A DNA stretch of 5,124 bases. Origin: Firmicutes bacterium CAG:95. Lineage in GTDB: Bacteria; Bacillota; Clostridia; Lachnospirales; Lachnospiraceae. Positions within the stretch are counted from its first letter, which is position 1. Each line of letters begins with the position of its first letter. The notes under the pieces were generated by a model. The model did not search any database and was not told where the DNA came from. It saw only the letters and a program-made list of their open reading frames with translations. Location of the stretch: the NCBI GenBank assembly GCA_000438155.1, contig FR902849.1, positions 1 to 5,124 on the forward strand, given 5' to 3'. Shown one piece after another: positions 1 to 5,124 of this stretch. The translations under genes and the position numbers were made by a program.

Positions 1-32
1 ACAATCATTTCTGCACGGCTGAACTGTTACAC

Positions 33-83
33 AAAAAGACCATGGCGCAAGCGGTGCATATACACCTGCTCACGCCACGGTCT
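33..83 (-). terminator. Intrinsic terminator downstream of htrA
   Basis: Read on the minus strand, arms 73-83 and 37-47 form an 11-bp stem (AGACCGTGGCG with CGCCATGGTCT). It continues inward through 68-72/48-52 and 62-66/53-57 to a 4-base loop, with one bulged base at 67. A run of five T (plus-strand A33-37) follows the stem. Four pairs (42/78, 48/72, 49/71, 57/62) are G-U on the minus strand but A-C mismatches on the plus strand, so the hairpin is built for RNA made from the minus strand. It lies about 100 bases past the htrA stop. The stretch 84-182 between them is AT-rich and shows no gene. Confidence 0.85.
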
Positions 84-182
84 TCTGTTGCAATTTCCTT
101 TTATCAAATGTTTCAAACTTTTAGGGAGATTTACAATTTATTCTTTCCAATATTACCAATCTTTAATCACTGTTACGGATTT

Positions 183-1694
183 TTACTGGGCATTCATCTG
201 TTTTCCAAGCGTAACCTGTACATCCTTGGACTGATATCCGGTCGGGCTTCCCTGCATAATGGTCAGAGTCACAACATCACCGGCCTGGTAATAGTTCATC
301 TCTTCTTTTAGTTCTTCCATGGTTTCTACGGTTTCACCATTGATTGCGGTAATAATATCACCACGGACAAGTCCTGCTGCCGCAGCTCCTGAATTATCGG
401 TTACAGAAGAAACGTAAACCCCCATCGGGATCCCATAGACCTCGGAATACTGCGCTTCGACATTCACACCGGTAATACCGAGAACGCCCTTATTGGCTTC
501 ATCCACCTTCAGTCTTGTTTCCTTCTGCATCAGTTCTTCAATGATCGGCTTTGCATCGGAAATCGGAATTGCATAGCCCATACCTTCTACGGTGCTTCCA
601 CCAATCTTGTTGGAATTAATACCGATCACTTCACCTTTGGTATTCAGTAATGCACCACCGGAATTACCGGGGTTAATTGCTGCATCGGTCTGGATAAAGG
701 TATTAATCTGGGAATCCCCGGTCTGACCCTCCTGTGAAGTAACAGCGATTGGACGATTCAAAGCACTGACAACACCGGTTGTTACGGACTGACCATAGCC
801 TAACGCATTACCAATGGCGATAACAGGTTCACCTACCGTCAGATCATCCGAGCTTCCTAACGATGCAATTGAAATCTGGTCCAGGGTATCCTCCTTGATA
901 TCAGAGAGCTGGACTGCCAGTACTGCCAGATCCTTATCCGCATCGGTACCCTTGATCTGTGCCTGTACCTGTTCCTCGTCGACAAACTGTACCGACAGGG
1001 TATCCGCGGATTCTACAACATGATAGTTCGTGACAATTAACAGCTCGCTGTCATTTTCACCAACAATGATGCCGGAGCCGGAGCTTACTGCTTCACTGCT
1101 GTATTCCTGTCCGAAAAATGTTCCATGCTGTACATAGGTATTGCTCACCGATACAACGGACGGCATCACTGCTTTTACCACCTGTGTAACATCCGTAACA
1201 ACTGCCTCTGTCTGCGTCTGTGGTGTCAGATTATCCAATGTCTGTTTAATGCTGCCGGAGGATGCCTCTGCCGCATCGGAGCTGCTGTCCGGAAGCAGCA
1301 CATCCTCTGCTGCATCTCCTGATCCGGAAGCCTCTGCCAGGGCACTGTCCTGTGAGGAATTCCCCACTATTGCGGAAAAAGCACTTTTGGCACGGGTAAA
1401 TCCGTCATGTGCTGCATCCACTGCCTGAAAACCGATTCCTGCAAAGACACCAAATACCAGTCCACAGCACAGACCTGCTAAAACTTTTTTCCCAAATCCA
1501 CCGGATTGTTTTTTCTGTTTTACGGGTTTTGTCTGCTGATGATTCATCTGAGACTGCTGAAAATTGGTTGAAGAGGTCTGGTAATAATTGGTTCCCTGCG
1601 TTCCCGAAGAGGAATTCTGGTTCTGATTTACCTGCCCCTGATTCATCTGGTTCCGGTTTGTATAATAATCATTCGTATATCTGTTCTCATCCAT
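183..1694 (-). CDS. htrA: HtrA/DegP-like membrane-anchored serine protease with one PDZ domain
   Basis: This 503-residue protein is an S1C-family trypsin-like protease that should degrade or handle misfolded proteins on the outer face of the membrane. Residues 1-55 form an Asn/Gln-rich cytoplasmic tail (23 of 55 are N or Q). A basic patch (about 56-70) and a single hydrophobic segment (about 71-93, with Cys76-Cys77) follow, which predicts an N-in, C-out topology. Residues about 96-165 are a Ser/Ala/Asp-rich linker. The protease domain spans about 171-385 with a complete triad: His225 in TNYHVV, Asp255 in DKDLAVL and Ser345 in GNSGG. One PDZ domain spans about 402-498, opening with GVLGI. This matches the B. 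subtilis HtrA layout rather than E. coli DegP, which has a cleaved signal and two PDZ domains. The ATG at 1694 is supported by an AAGGAGG site 8 bases upstream. It appears monocistronic, with its own promoter region and terminator. The family is certain; which htrA paralogue it is cannot be told from the window. Confidence 0.95.
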   Translation of the reverse strand: MDENRYTNDYYTNRNQMNQGQVNQNQNSSSGTQGTNYYQTSSTNFQQSQMNHQQTKPVKQKKQSGGFGKKVLAGLCCGLVFGVFAGIGFQAVDAAHDGFTRAKSAFSAIVGNSSQDSALAEASGSGDAAEDVLLPDSSSDAAEASSGSIKQTLDNLTPQTQTEAVVTDVTQVVKAVMPSVVSVSNTYVQHGTFFGQEYSSEAVSSGSGIIVGENDSELLIVTNYHVVESADTLSVQFVDEEQVQAQIKGTDADKDLAVLAVQLSDIKEDTLDQISIASLGSSDDLTVGEPVIAIGNALGYGQSVTTGVVSALNRPIAVTSQEGQTGDSQINTFIQTDAAINPGNSGGALLNTKGEVIGINSNKIGGSTVEGMGYAIPISDAKPIIEELMQKETRLKVDEANKGVLGITGVNVEAQYSEVYGIPMGVYVSSVTDNSGAAAAGLVRGDIITAINGETVETMEELKEEMNYYQAGDVVTLTIMQGSPTGYQSKDVQVTLGKQMNAQ

Positions 1695-1702
1695 GATAAA
1701 TG

Positions 1703-1709
1703 CCTCCTT
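1703..1709 (-). promoter_or_regulatory. Shine-Dalgarno site of htrA
   Basis: The minus strand reads AAGGAGG, ending 8 bases before the ATG at 1694. This is a near-perfect anti-16S match and fixes the htrA start. Confidence 0.88.
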
Positions 1710-1711
1710 TA

Positions 1712-1737
1712 TAAACCTTTCCTTAAAGCCTTTCCTT
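1712..1737 (-). repeat. Two tandem 13-bp purine-rich repeats in the htrA leader
   Basis: Minus strand 1737-1725 reads AAGGAAAGGCTTT and 1724-1712 reads AAGGAAAGGTTTA, which abut exactly and agree at 11 of 13 positions. Each copy contains a GGAAAGG core that resembles a weak Shine-Dalgarno, and the true AAGGAGG follows directly. They would lie in the 5' untranslated RNA if transcription starts from the -10 box at 1753-1758. Any function (ribosome standby, mRNA stabilisation, protein binding) is a guess. Confidence 0.6.
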
Positions 1738-1752
1738 TCTTCTATGATTCAC

Positions 1753-1789
1753 AGTATAGGAAACAAATGTGTTAAAATTGTGTCTTAAA
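1753..1789 (-). promoter_or_regulatory. Predicted htrA promoter with direct-repeat operator
   Basis: On the minus strand TATACT (1753-1758) is a 5/6 match to the sigma-A -10 box, giving a start near 1746 and a leader of about 50 bases. No good -35 box exists at the right distance. Instead, two direct repeats stand there: TTTAAGACAC (1789-1780) and TTTAACACAT (1776-1767), 8 of 10 identical, 13 bp start to start. A poor -35 overlapped by direct repeats is the usual layout of a promoter activated by an OmpR-family response regulator, and htrA genes of Gram-positives are known targets of envelope-stress two-component systems such as CssRS. The box is seen; the regulator is inferred. Confidence 0.5.
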
Positions 1790-1810
1790 TATGATCCTTT
1801 TGTGTAATCT

Positions 1811-1847
1811 AAAAATTCCGCATCCTCTTTCCTCGAAGATGCGGAAT
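1811..1847 (-). terminator. Intrinsic terminator of glmS
   Basis: On the minus strand a perfect 10-bp stem (ATTCCGCATC at 1847-1838 with GATGCGGAAT at 1824-1815) encloses a 13-base loop. With the last stem T it is followed by TTTTT. It begins 9 bases past the glmS stop codon. The plus strand has no T-run after the stem, so it acts for glmS only and separates glmS from htrA. Confidence 0.88.
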
Positions 1848-1856
1848 CAGGCTTCC

Positions 1857-3683
1857 TTACTCTACAGTTACCGATTTAGCAAGGTTACGGGGCTTATCAA
1901 CATCAAGTCCCTTACCAATGGATACATAATAGGCAAACATCTGGAATGGAATAATCGCCAGTGAATTGGTGAAGTACCTGTTCGTCTGCGGAATATAAAG
2001 TACGTAATCGGCAGTATCCTCTATATCATCATGTCCGGTCGTTGTAAGTGCTAACACAAATGCGCCTCTGGACTTCACTTCACGGATGTTGCTGATAGTC
2101 TTTTTATACAGATCCTCCTGAGTCAGGGAGGCCATAACCAGTGTTCCATCCTCAATTAAGGAAATCGGACCATGCTTTAATTCACCTGCTGCGTAGGCCT
2201 CAGAATGCATGTAGGTAATTTCCTTAAGCTTTAAAGAGCCCTCCATGGATAATGTATAATCCAGGCCTCTTCCGATAAAGAAAACGCTCTTTGCGGCCAC
2301 ATAACGGTTGGCAAACCGCTGAATCCTGGTCTTATTACCAAGAAGCAGTTCAATCTGCTCCGGCAGACGGCGGAGATCAAAAACAAGCTGCTGATACTCC
2401 TCTTCCGAAATTGTACCCTTAACTCTTGCAAACTTCATTGCCAGCAGATAAAGTGCAATCAGCTGTGCAGAATACGCTTTTGTGGACGCAACCGCAATTT
2501 CCGGTCCTGCCCAGGTATACATGACACTGTCTGCTTCTCTTGCGATGGAGGACCCAACCACATTTACAATACCAAGCACCTTTGCTCCACGTGCCTTGGA
2601 ATCGCGGAGTGCCTGCAGGGTATCGGCAGTTTCTCCGGACTGGCTGATAACAATCACCAGTGCTCCCTCTTCGATGATCGGATTCCGGTAACGGAATTCG
2701 GATGCCATATCCACCTCTACAGAAATCCGTGCCATGGATTCAATAACATATTTTGCCGTCATGCCTGCATGATATGCGGTACCACATGCCACAATATGGA
2801 TACGGGAAAGCTTCCTGATTTCTTCATCGGTCATACGGAGCTCTTCAATCTCCACATTGCCATCCTTCATATGCTTTTCAAAGGTCTCACGGACTGCTCG
2901 GGGCTGATCGTAGATCTCCTTTAACATGAAATGCTCATATCCGCCCTTTGCAACCGCTTCTGCATCCCAGTCCACATGGGAAGGTGTCTTCTGGATCTCT
3001 TCTTCGTCTACGGTATAGAAATGAATCTCATTTTCCTTTAATGCAACGACTTCCTGATTATCAATATAATAAACTTCCCTGGTATACTTCAAAATTGCGG
3101 GCACATCCGATGCAATAAAGCTTCCTTCACTGCTTGTTCCTACAATCAAAGGACAGTCCTTACGTACTGCAAAAATTTCCTCCGGATGATCTGCAAACAG
3201 AATGCCGAGAGCATAGGAACCTTCCACACGGTGAAGCACCTTCGTAATTGCTTCTAACGGATTCCCTTTATAATAATAATCAATCAGCTGCACCAGAACT
3301 TCGGTATCGGTATCGGATACAAATTTGTAGCCACGATTTATAAGCCGCTGCTTTAACTGCTGATAGTTCTCAATAATTCCATTATGTACGACAGCAATCG
3401 TCCCATCCTGATTATCGTGCGGATGCGCATTAATATCCGTTGGCTTTCCATGCGTTGCCCATCTAGTGTGTCCGATTCCGACACAGCCCGGCATCGTCTC
3501 TCCGCCTCTTGTCATATTCTCAAGCACCTGCAATCTGCCTGCTGCTTTCTGAATATTAATCTTCTTTCCATCAAAAACTGCCATACCGGTTGAATCATAA
3601 CCACGGTACTCCAGCTTTGCAAGTCCCTCTAAAATAATCGGGGCAGCCTGATGTTTCCCAATATAACCAACAATTCCACACAT
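1857..3683 (-). CDS. glmS: Glutamine-fructose-6-phosphate aminotransferase (isomerizing), GlmS
   Basis: GlmS makes glucosamine-6-phosphate and glutamate from fructose-6-phosphate and glutamine in the cytoplasm. This is the first committed step to UDP-GlcNAc, peptidoglycan and wall glycans. The 608-residue length is normal. The N-terminal class II glutaminase domain (about 2-220) begins MCGIVGYIG, so Cys2 becomes the N-terminal nucleophile after Met removal. It also has Arg74-Trp75 in HTRWATHG, Asn101-Gly102 and Asp124. Two SIS sugar-isomerase domains follow (about 288-425 and 460-595) with ISQSGETADT at 347-356. The isomerase residues Lys485, Glu488 and His504 lie in the KLKEITYMHSEAYAAGELKHG region, and Lys603 in the C-terminal tail ending KSVTVE. 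All key residues are intact. The ATG at 3683 has a GGAGG site 7 bases upstream. A strong promoter precedes it and a terminator follows, so it is probably transcribed alone. There is no room for a glmS ribozyme upstream. Confidence 0.98.
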   Translation of the reverse strand: MCGIVGYIGKHQAAPIILEGLAKLEYRGYDSTGMAVFDGKKINIQKAAGRLQVLENMTRGGETMPGCVGIGHTRWATHGKPTDINAHPHDNQDGTIAVVHNGIIENYQQLKQRLINRGYKFVSDTDTEVLVQLIDYYYKGNPLEAITKVLHRVEGSYALGILFADHPEEIFAVRKDCPLIVGTSSEGSFIASDVPAILKYTREVYYIDNQEVVALKENEIHFYTVDEEEIQKTPSHVDWDAEAVAKGGYEHFMLKEIYDQPRAVRETFEKHMKDGNVEIEELRMTDEEIRKLSRIHIVACGTAYHAGMTAKYVIESMARISVEVDMASEFRYRNPIIEEGALVIVISQSGETADTLQALRDSKARGAKVLGIVNVVGSSIAREADSVMYTWAGPEIAVASTKAYSAQLIALYLLAMKFARVKGTISEEEYQQLVFDLRRLPEQIELLLGNKTRIQRFANRYVAAKSVFFIGRGLDYTLSMEGSLKLKEITYMHSEAYAAGELKHGPISLIEDGTLVMASLTQEDLYKKTISNIREVKSRGAFVLALTTTGHDDIEDTADYVLYIPQTNRYFTNSLAIIPFQMFAYYVSIGKGLDVDKPRNLAKSVTVE

Positions 3684-3690
3684 ATCTGAT

Positions 3691-3695
3691 CCTCC
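3691..3695 (-). promoter_or_regulatory. Shine-Dalgarno site of glmS
   Basis: The minus strand reads GGAGG, separated by 7 bases from the ATG at 3683. Together with the MCGIVGYIG N-terminus, in which Cys must be the second residue, this fixes the start. Confidence 0.9.
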
Positions 3696-3713
3696 AAAAT
3701 CAACTTAAATATA

Positions 3714-3742
3714 CTTATATCATTTTTCAGCCTTGCTGACAA
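3714..3742 (-). promoter_or_regulatory. Predicted sigma-A promoter of glmS
   Basis: On the minus strand TTGTCA (3742-3737, 5/6 to TTGACA) and TATAAG (3719-3714, 5/6 to TATAAT) are separated by exactly 17 bases. Transcription would start near 3707, giving a leader of only about 24 bases that carries the GGAGG site. The -35 box overlaps the promoter-proximal arm of the inverted repeat at 3734-3760. Confidence 0.72.
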
Positions 3743-3760
3743 CCCTCTTCCCGGTCAGCA
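3734..3760 (-). terminator. Inverted repeat after the glycosyltransferase, possible weak terminator
   Basis: TGCTGAC (3760-3754 on the minus strand) pairs perfectly with GTCAGCA (3740-3734), giving a 7-bp stem with a 13-base loop. It starts 9 bases past the glycosyltransferase stop. No U-tract follows (the next bases are AGGCTGAAAAATG), so it is at best a weak terminator, a 3'-end stabilising hairpin, or a protein-binding site over the glmS -35 box. Confidence 0.4.
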
Positions 3761-3769
3761 TTCACAGCA

Positions 3770-4699
3770 TCAGTCCCAATAGCTATGGTTCATGCTGCAC
3801 CGCTTTACGAACCATGCAGGGAATTTCTGATAACGTTTTCCTAGAAAATATCCGATGTATTTACATCCACTCTGCCAGATCAGCTTCACAATCAGCCAAG
3901 GCTTATGAAGCTTCAAAAGATACCGGCAGGTCTGTAAAACCAGTTTTCTGCCTTCGGATTCTGCCCGGATTCCGCTAAATTCCTCCGGAAACTGTGCATG
4001 CGATACGCCCAGATCGAAATTCCGGTGAAGCTGTTCTATTCCACTGTAATTGTGTGAATGAATCACCTCTGCCTTTGCCGTATAGGAAATCGCATATCCG
4101 GCATCAATCAGATGCCTTGCATAGATCATGTCCTCATTAAAAATCGTATGATCCGGAAATCCTCCCAAGGCGTCAAAATAACTTCTCCGGTAGGCTGCAC
4201 ACACATTAGAGGCAAAAAAGGTCTTAATACCAAGCTCCGGCAGATCCTTTGCAGTTTTAATCTTTGTCGTCTCCGGATAATTAAAGCTTCGCGTGTACCG
4301 CTCAATGATTCCGCAATCCGGATCCGGAAGCTGTCGTGCATAGGAAATCCCAATGCTTTCCGATGAAAAAGGCTTTAACAGCTCCTCCATCATCGTATCC
4401 CCTGCCGGTACCGCGTCATCGGTCATACAGATAAAGAACGGTGCATCACTTAGCGATACTCCATAATTCCGTGTTGCCCCATGGTTAAACTCTGCTTTAC
4501 TAATATGGTACAGCTTAAGCCGCGGGCTCTGTGCCAGAAACTCTTCCTGCGGGCTGAATTTCAGAAATTCCTCCCGCTCTGTGTTAATCAGAATAATCCT
4601 CCGTGGAAGCAGGGATTGTGACAAAAGCGCATTGATCAGCCTTTTCAGTTTTTCATCCGGCCGGTACACCGGAATGATCACATCGTATATAAGCATCAT
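3770..4699 (-). CDS. Family 2 glycosyltransferase, rhamnosyltransferase-like
   Basis: This 309-residue GT-A-fold enzyme probably transfers a sugar from a nucleotide donor to a growing lipid-linked or surface polysaccharide at the inner face of the membrane. The N-terminus (YDVIIPVYRPDEKL, residues 5-18) is the usual GT2 nucleotide-binding strand. FNHGATRNYG (71-80) resembles the FNHGGTRN motif of RfbF/RgpF-type rhamnosyltransferases. MTDDA (92-96) supplies the DxD-like metal-binding acids. FNED (187-190) fits the acceptor-side catalytic base, and HSHNYSG (214-220) with RNFDLGVSH (226-234) is typical of the same subfamily. The basic, aromatic C-terminus (about 265-309) probably associates with the membrane; no clear transmembrane helix is present. 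The start is either of two adjacent ATGs (4699 or 4696); the ribosome site is weak (GAGAGAG or CGGAA). An LCP gene upstream and glmS downstream support a wall-polymer role. The family is sure; the sugar is not. Confidence 0.88.
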   Translation of the reverse strand: MMLIYDVIIPVYRPDEKLKRLINALLSQSLLPRRIILINTEREEFLKFSPQEEFLAQSPRLKLYHISKAEFNHGATRNYGVSLSDAPFFICMTDDAVPAGDTMMEELLKPFSSESIGISYARQLPDPDCGIIERYTRSFNYPETTKIKTAKDLPELGIKTFFASNVCAAYRRSYFDALGGFPDHTIFNEDMIYARHLIDAGYAISYTAKAEVIHSHNYSGIEQLHRNFDLGVSHAQFPEEFSGIRAESEGRKLVLQTCRYLLKLHKPWLIVKLIWQSGCKYIGYFLGKRYQKFPAWFVKRCSMNHSYWD

Positions 4700-4721
4700 T
4701 TCCGTTCTCTCTCATATAAGC

Positions 4722-4750
4722 GAAAAGGGTCTTTCACAAAGACCCTTTTC
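4722..4750 (-). terminator. Intrinsic terminator of the LCP gene
   Basis: A perfect 13-bp inverted repeat (4722-4734 with 4738-4750) closes on a 3-base loop. On the minus strand its core is GGGTCTTT/AAAGACCC, preceded by AAAA and followed by TTTTC, as expected for an intrinsic terminator. It begins 8 bases past the LCP stop. It could also act on the plus strand (TTTTCTTTT follows), although no plus-strand gene needs it here. It ends only 22 bases before the glycosyltransferase start. Confidence 0.85.
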
Positions 4751-4758
4751 TTTTACAT

Positions 4759-5124
4759 TTATTTCACATAACCATTTGTATCTGCCGCAATCTTCGCACT
4801 ATATTCCTTAACGGCTGAAGAAGGTTCATAATCCTTCTCATCAAACAGGAATTCATGCAGCCAGGTAACATTGGATTCCAGACTCCTTGGAACCACGCAG
4901 CTTCCCTTCTTACCGATACTACCTGTGGTCAGCATATCGGAATTCGGGAACCCTCCTTCATCCACGATATTATACTTACTGATATTTCCAAGAAGTGATA
5001 CAATTTCAGAAATATCAAGAGACGTATATACCTTATCAAATACAGAGTTTGCAATCTTCTCAAGCTGTGCAGGAGATGCCTTCTTTGCTTCATCTGCAAC
5101 CGCCTTTAATACACGACGCTGTCT
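4759..5124 (-). CDS. LytR-CpsA-Psr (LCP) family protein, C-terminal fragment cut by the window edge
   Basis: The last 121 residues of an open frame run in from the right edge without a stop and end at TAA (4759-4761). The fragment begins RQRRVLKAVADEAKK, which matches the RQ motif of LCP proteins, where conserved arginines bind the polyprenyl pyrophosphate substrate. The rest fits the family's C-terminal part: a TSLDISEIVSLL segment (the region often reading TDMS), then VTWLHEFLFDEKDYEPSSAV near the end. LCP enzymes are membrane-anchored, act outside the cell, and transfer lipid-linked wall polymers (teichoic acid, capsule or rhamnan) to peptidoglycan. The N-terminal membrane anchor and most of the catalytic domain lie beyond the window. 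A GTG codon at 4965 is internal, not a start. A terminator follows the gene directly. Which LCP paralogue it is cannot be told. Confidence 0.85.
   Translation of the reverse strand, partial: RQRRVLKAVADEAKKASPAQLEKIANSVFDKVYTSLDISEIVSLLGNISKYNIVDEGGFPNSDMLTTGSIGKKGSCVVPRSLESNVTWLHEFLFDEKDYEPSSAVKEYSAKIAADTNGYVK

Noticed and set aside
42..311. Plus-strand open frame of 89 codons starting inside the left terminator
   Set aside because: It begins in the htrA terminator stem, runs antisense into the htrA 3' end, has no ribosome site, and its product resembles no family I know.
1125..1696. Overlapping plus-strand open frames opposite the htrA N-terminal half
   Set aside because: They are antisense shadows of the linker and Asn/Gln-rich tail, with no ribosome sites and Ser/Cys-rich products typical of reverse-frame reading.
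3301..3320. Short tandem repeat of TCGGTA/TATCGG
   Set aside because: It encodes the conserved Ser-Asp-Thr-Asp-Thr-Glu stretch of GlmS (residues 123-128), so protein conservation explains it.
3684..3769. Possible glmS ribozyme or riboswitch
   Set aside because: The gap is too short, contains no recognisable ribozyme core, and is filled by a hairpin, a sigma-A promoter and the ribosome site.
3733..3978. Plus-strand open frame across the glmS-glycosyltransferase gap
   Set aside because: It is antisense to the glycosyltransferase 3' end and the glmS promoter region, with no ribosome site or recognisable domain.
4317..4328. Perfect 12-bp palindrome TCCGGATCCGGA
   Set aside because: It lies inside the glycosyltransferase coding region and follows from the codons of the Pro-Asp-Pro-Asp stretch. 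It is isolated and has no link to a promoter.
4126..4353. Second minus-strand frame inside the glycosyltransferase
   Set aside because: It is a shifted frame of a gene whose main frame is intact with all motifs in order, so there is no frameshift to explain.
4759..4965. Separate 68-codon gene starting with GTG at 4965
   Set aside because: The frame stays open through the right edge and upstream residues carry the LCP RQ motif, so the GTG is an internal valine.

Overview
The window carries four genes, all on the minus strand, so the order of transcription is right to left. From right to left they are: the C-terminal end of a LytR-CpsA-Psr (LCP) cell-wall ligase, cut by the window edge; a family 2 glycosyltransferase of the rhamnosyltransferase-like type; glmS (glutamine-fructose-6-phosphate aminotransferase); and an HtrA-type membrane-anchored serine protease with one PDZ domain. 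No gene on the plus strand can be supported. No RNA gene, mobile element or CRISPR array is visible.

The organism is most likely a low-to-moderate GC Gram-positive of the Clostridia, plausibly Lachnospiraceae. The reasons are strong GGAGG ribosome binding sites on glmS and htrA, intrinsic terminators with U-tracts, an LCP protein (typical of Gram-positive walls), a B. subtilis-like HtrA layout (cytoplasmic tail, one membrane segment, protease, one PDZ), and the Asn/Gln-rich tail of that protease. The family-level placement is an inference from style, not from a marker gene.

Layout: 1-182 is the 3' flank of htrA, with a strong minus-strand terminator at 33-83. htrA is 183-1694. 1695-1810 is its control region, with a Shine-Dalgarno (SD) site, a tandem 13-bp purine-rich repeat, a -10 box and a pair of direct repeats resembling a response-regulator operator. 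1811-1847 is the glmS terminator. glmS is 1857-3683. 3684-3769 holds a good sigma-A-type promoter whose -35 overlaps an inverted repeat lying just after the glycosyltransferase. The glycosyltransferase gene is 3770-4699. 4722-4750 is a 13-bp hairpin terminator, and the LCP gene runs from 4759 past the right edge.

The genes share a cell-envelope theme. GlmS makes glucosamine-6-phosphate for UDP-GlcNAc, peptidoglycan and wall glycans. The glycosyltransferase probably adds a sugar to a surface polysaccharide. The LCP enzyme probably attaches such a polymer to peptidoglycan. HtrA is a surface quality-control protease. The hairpins between genes suggest several separate transcription units rather than one operon. 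I saw no convincing evidence of a new biological system. The most interesting points are regulatory: the htrA control region, the lack of room for a glmS ribozyme, and the terminator sitting directly upstream of the glycosyltransferase start.
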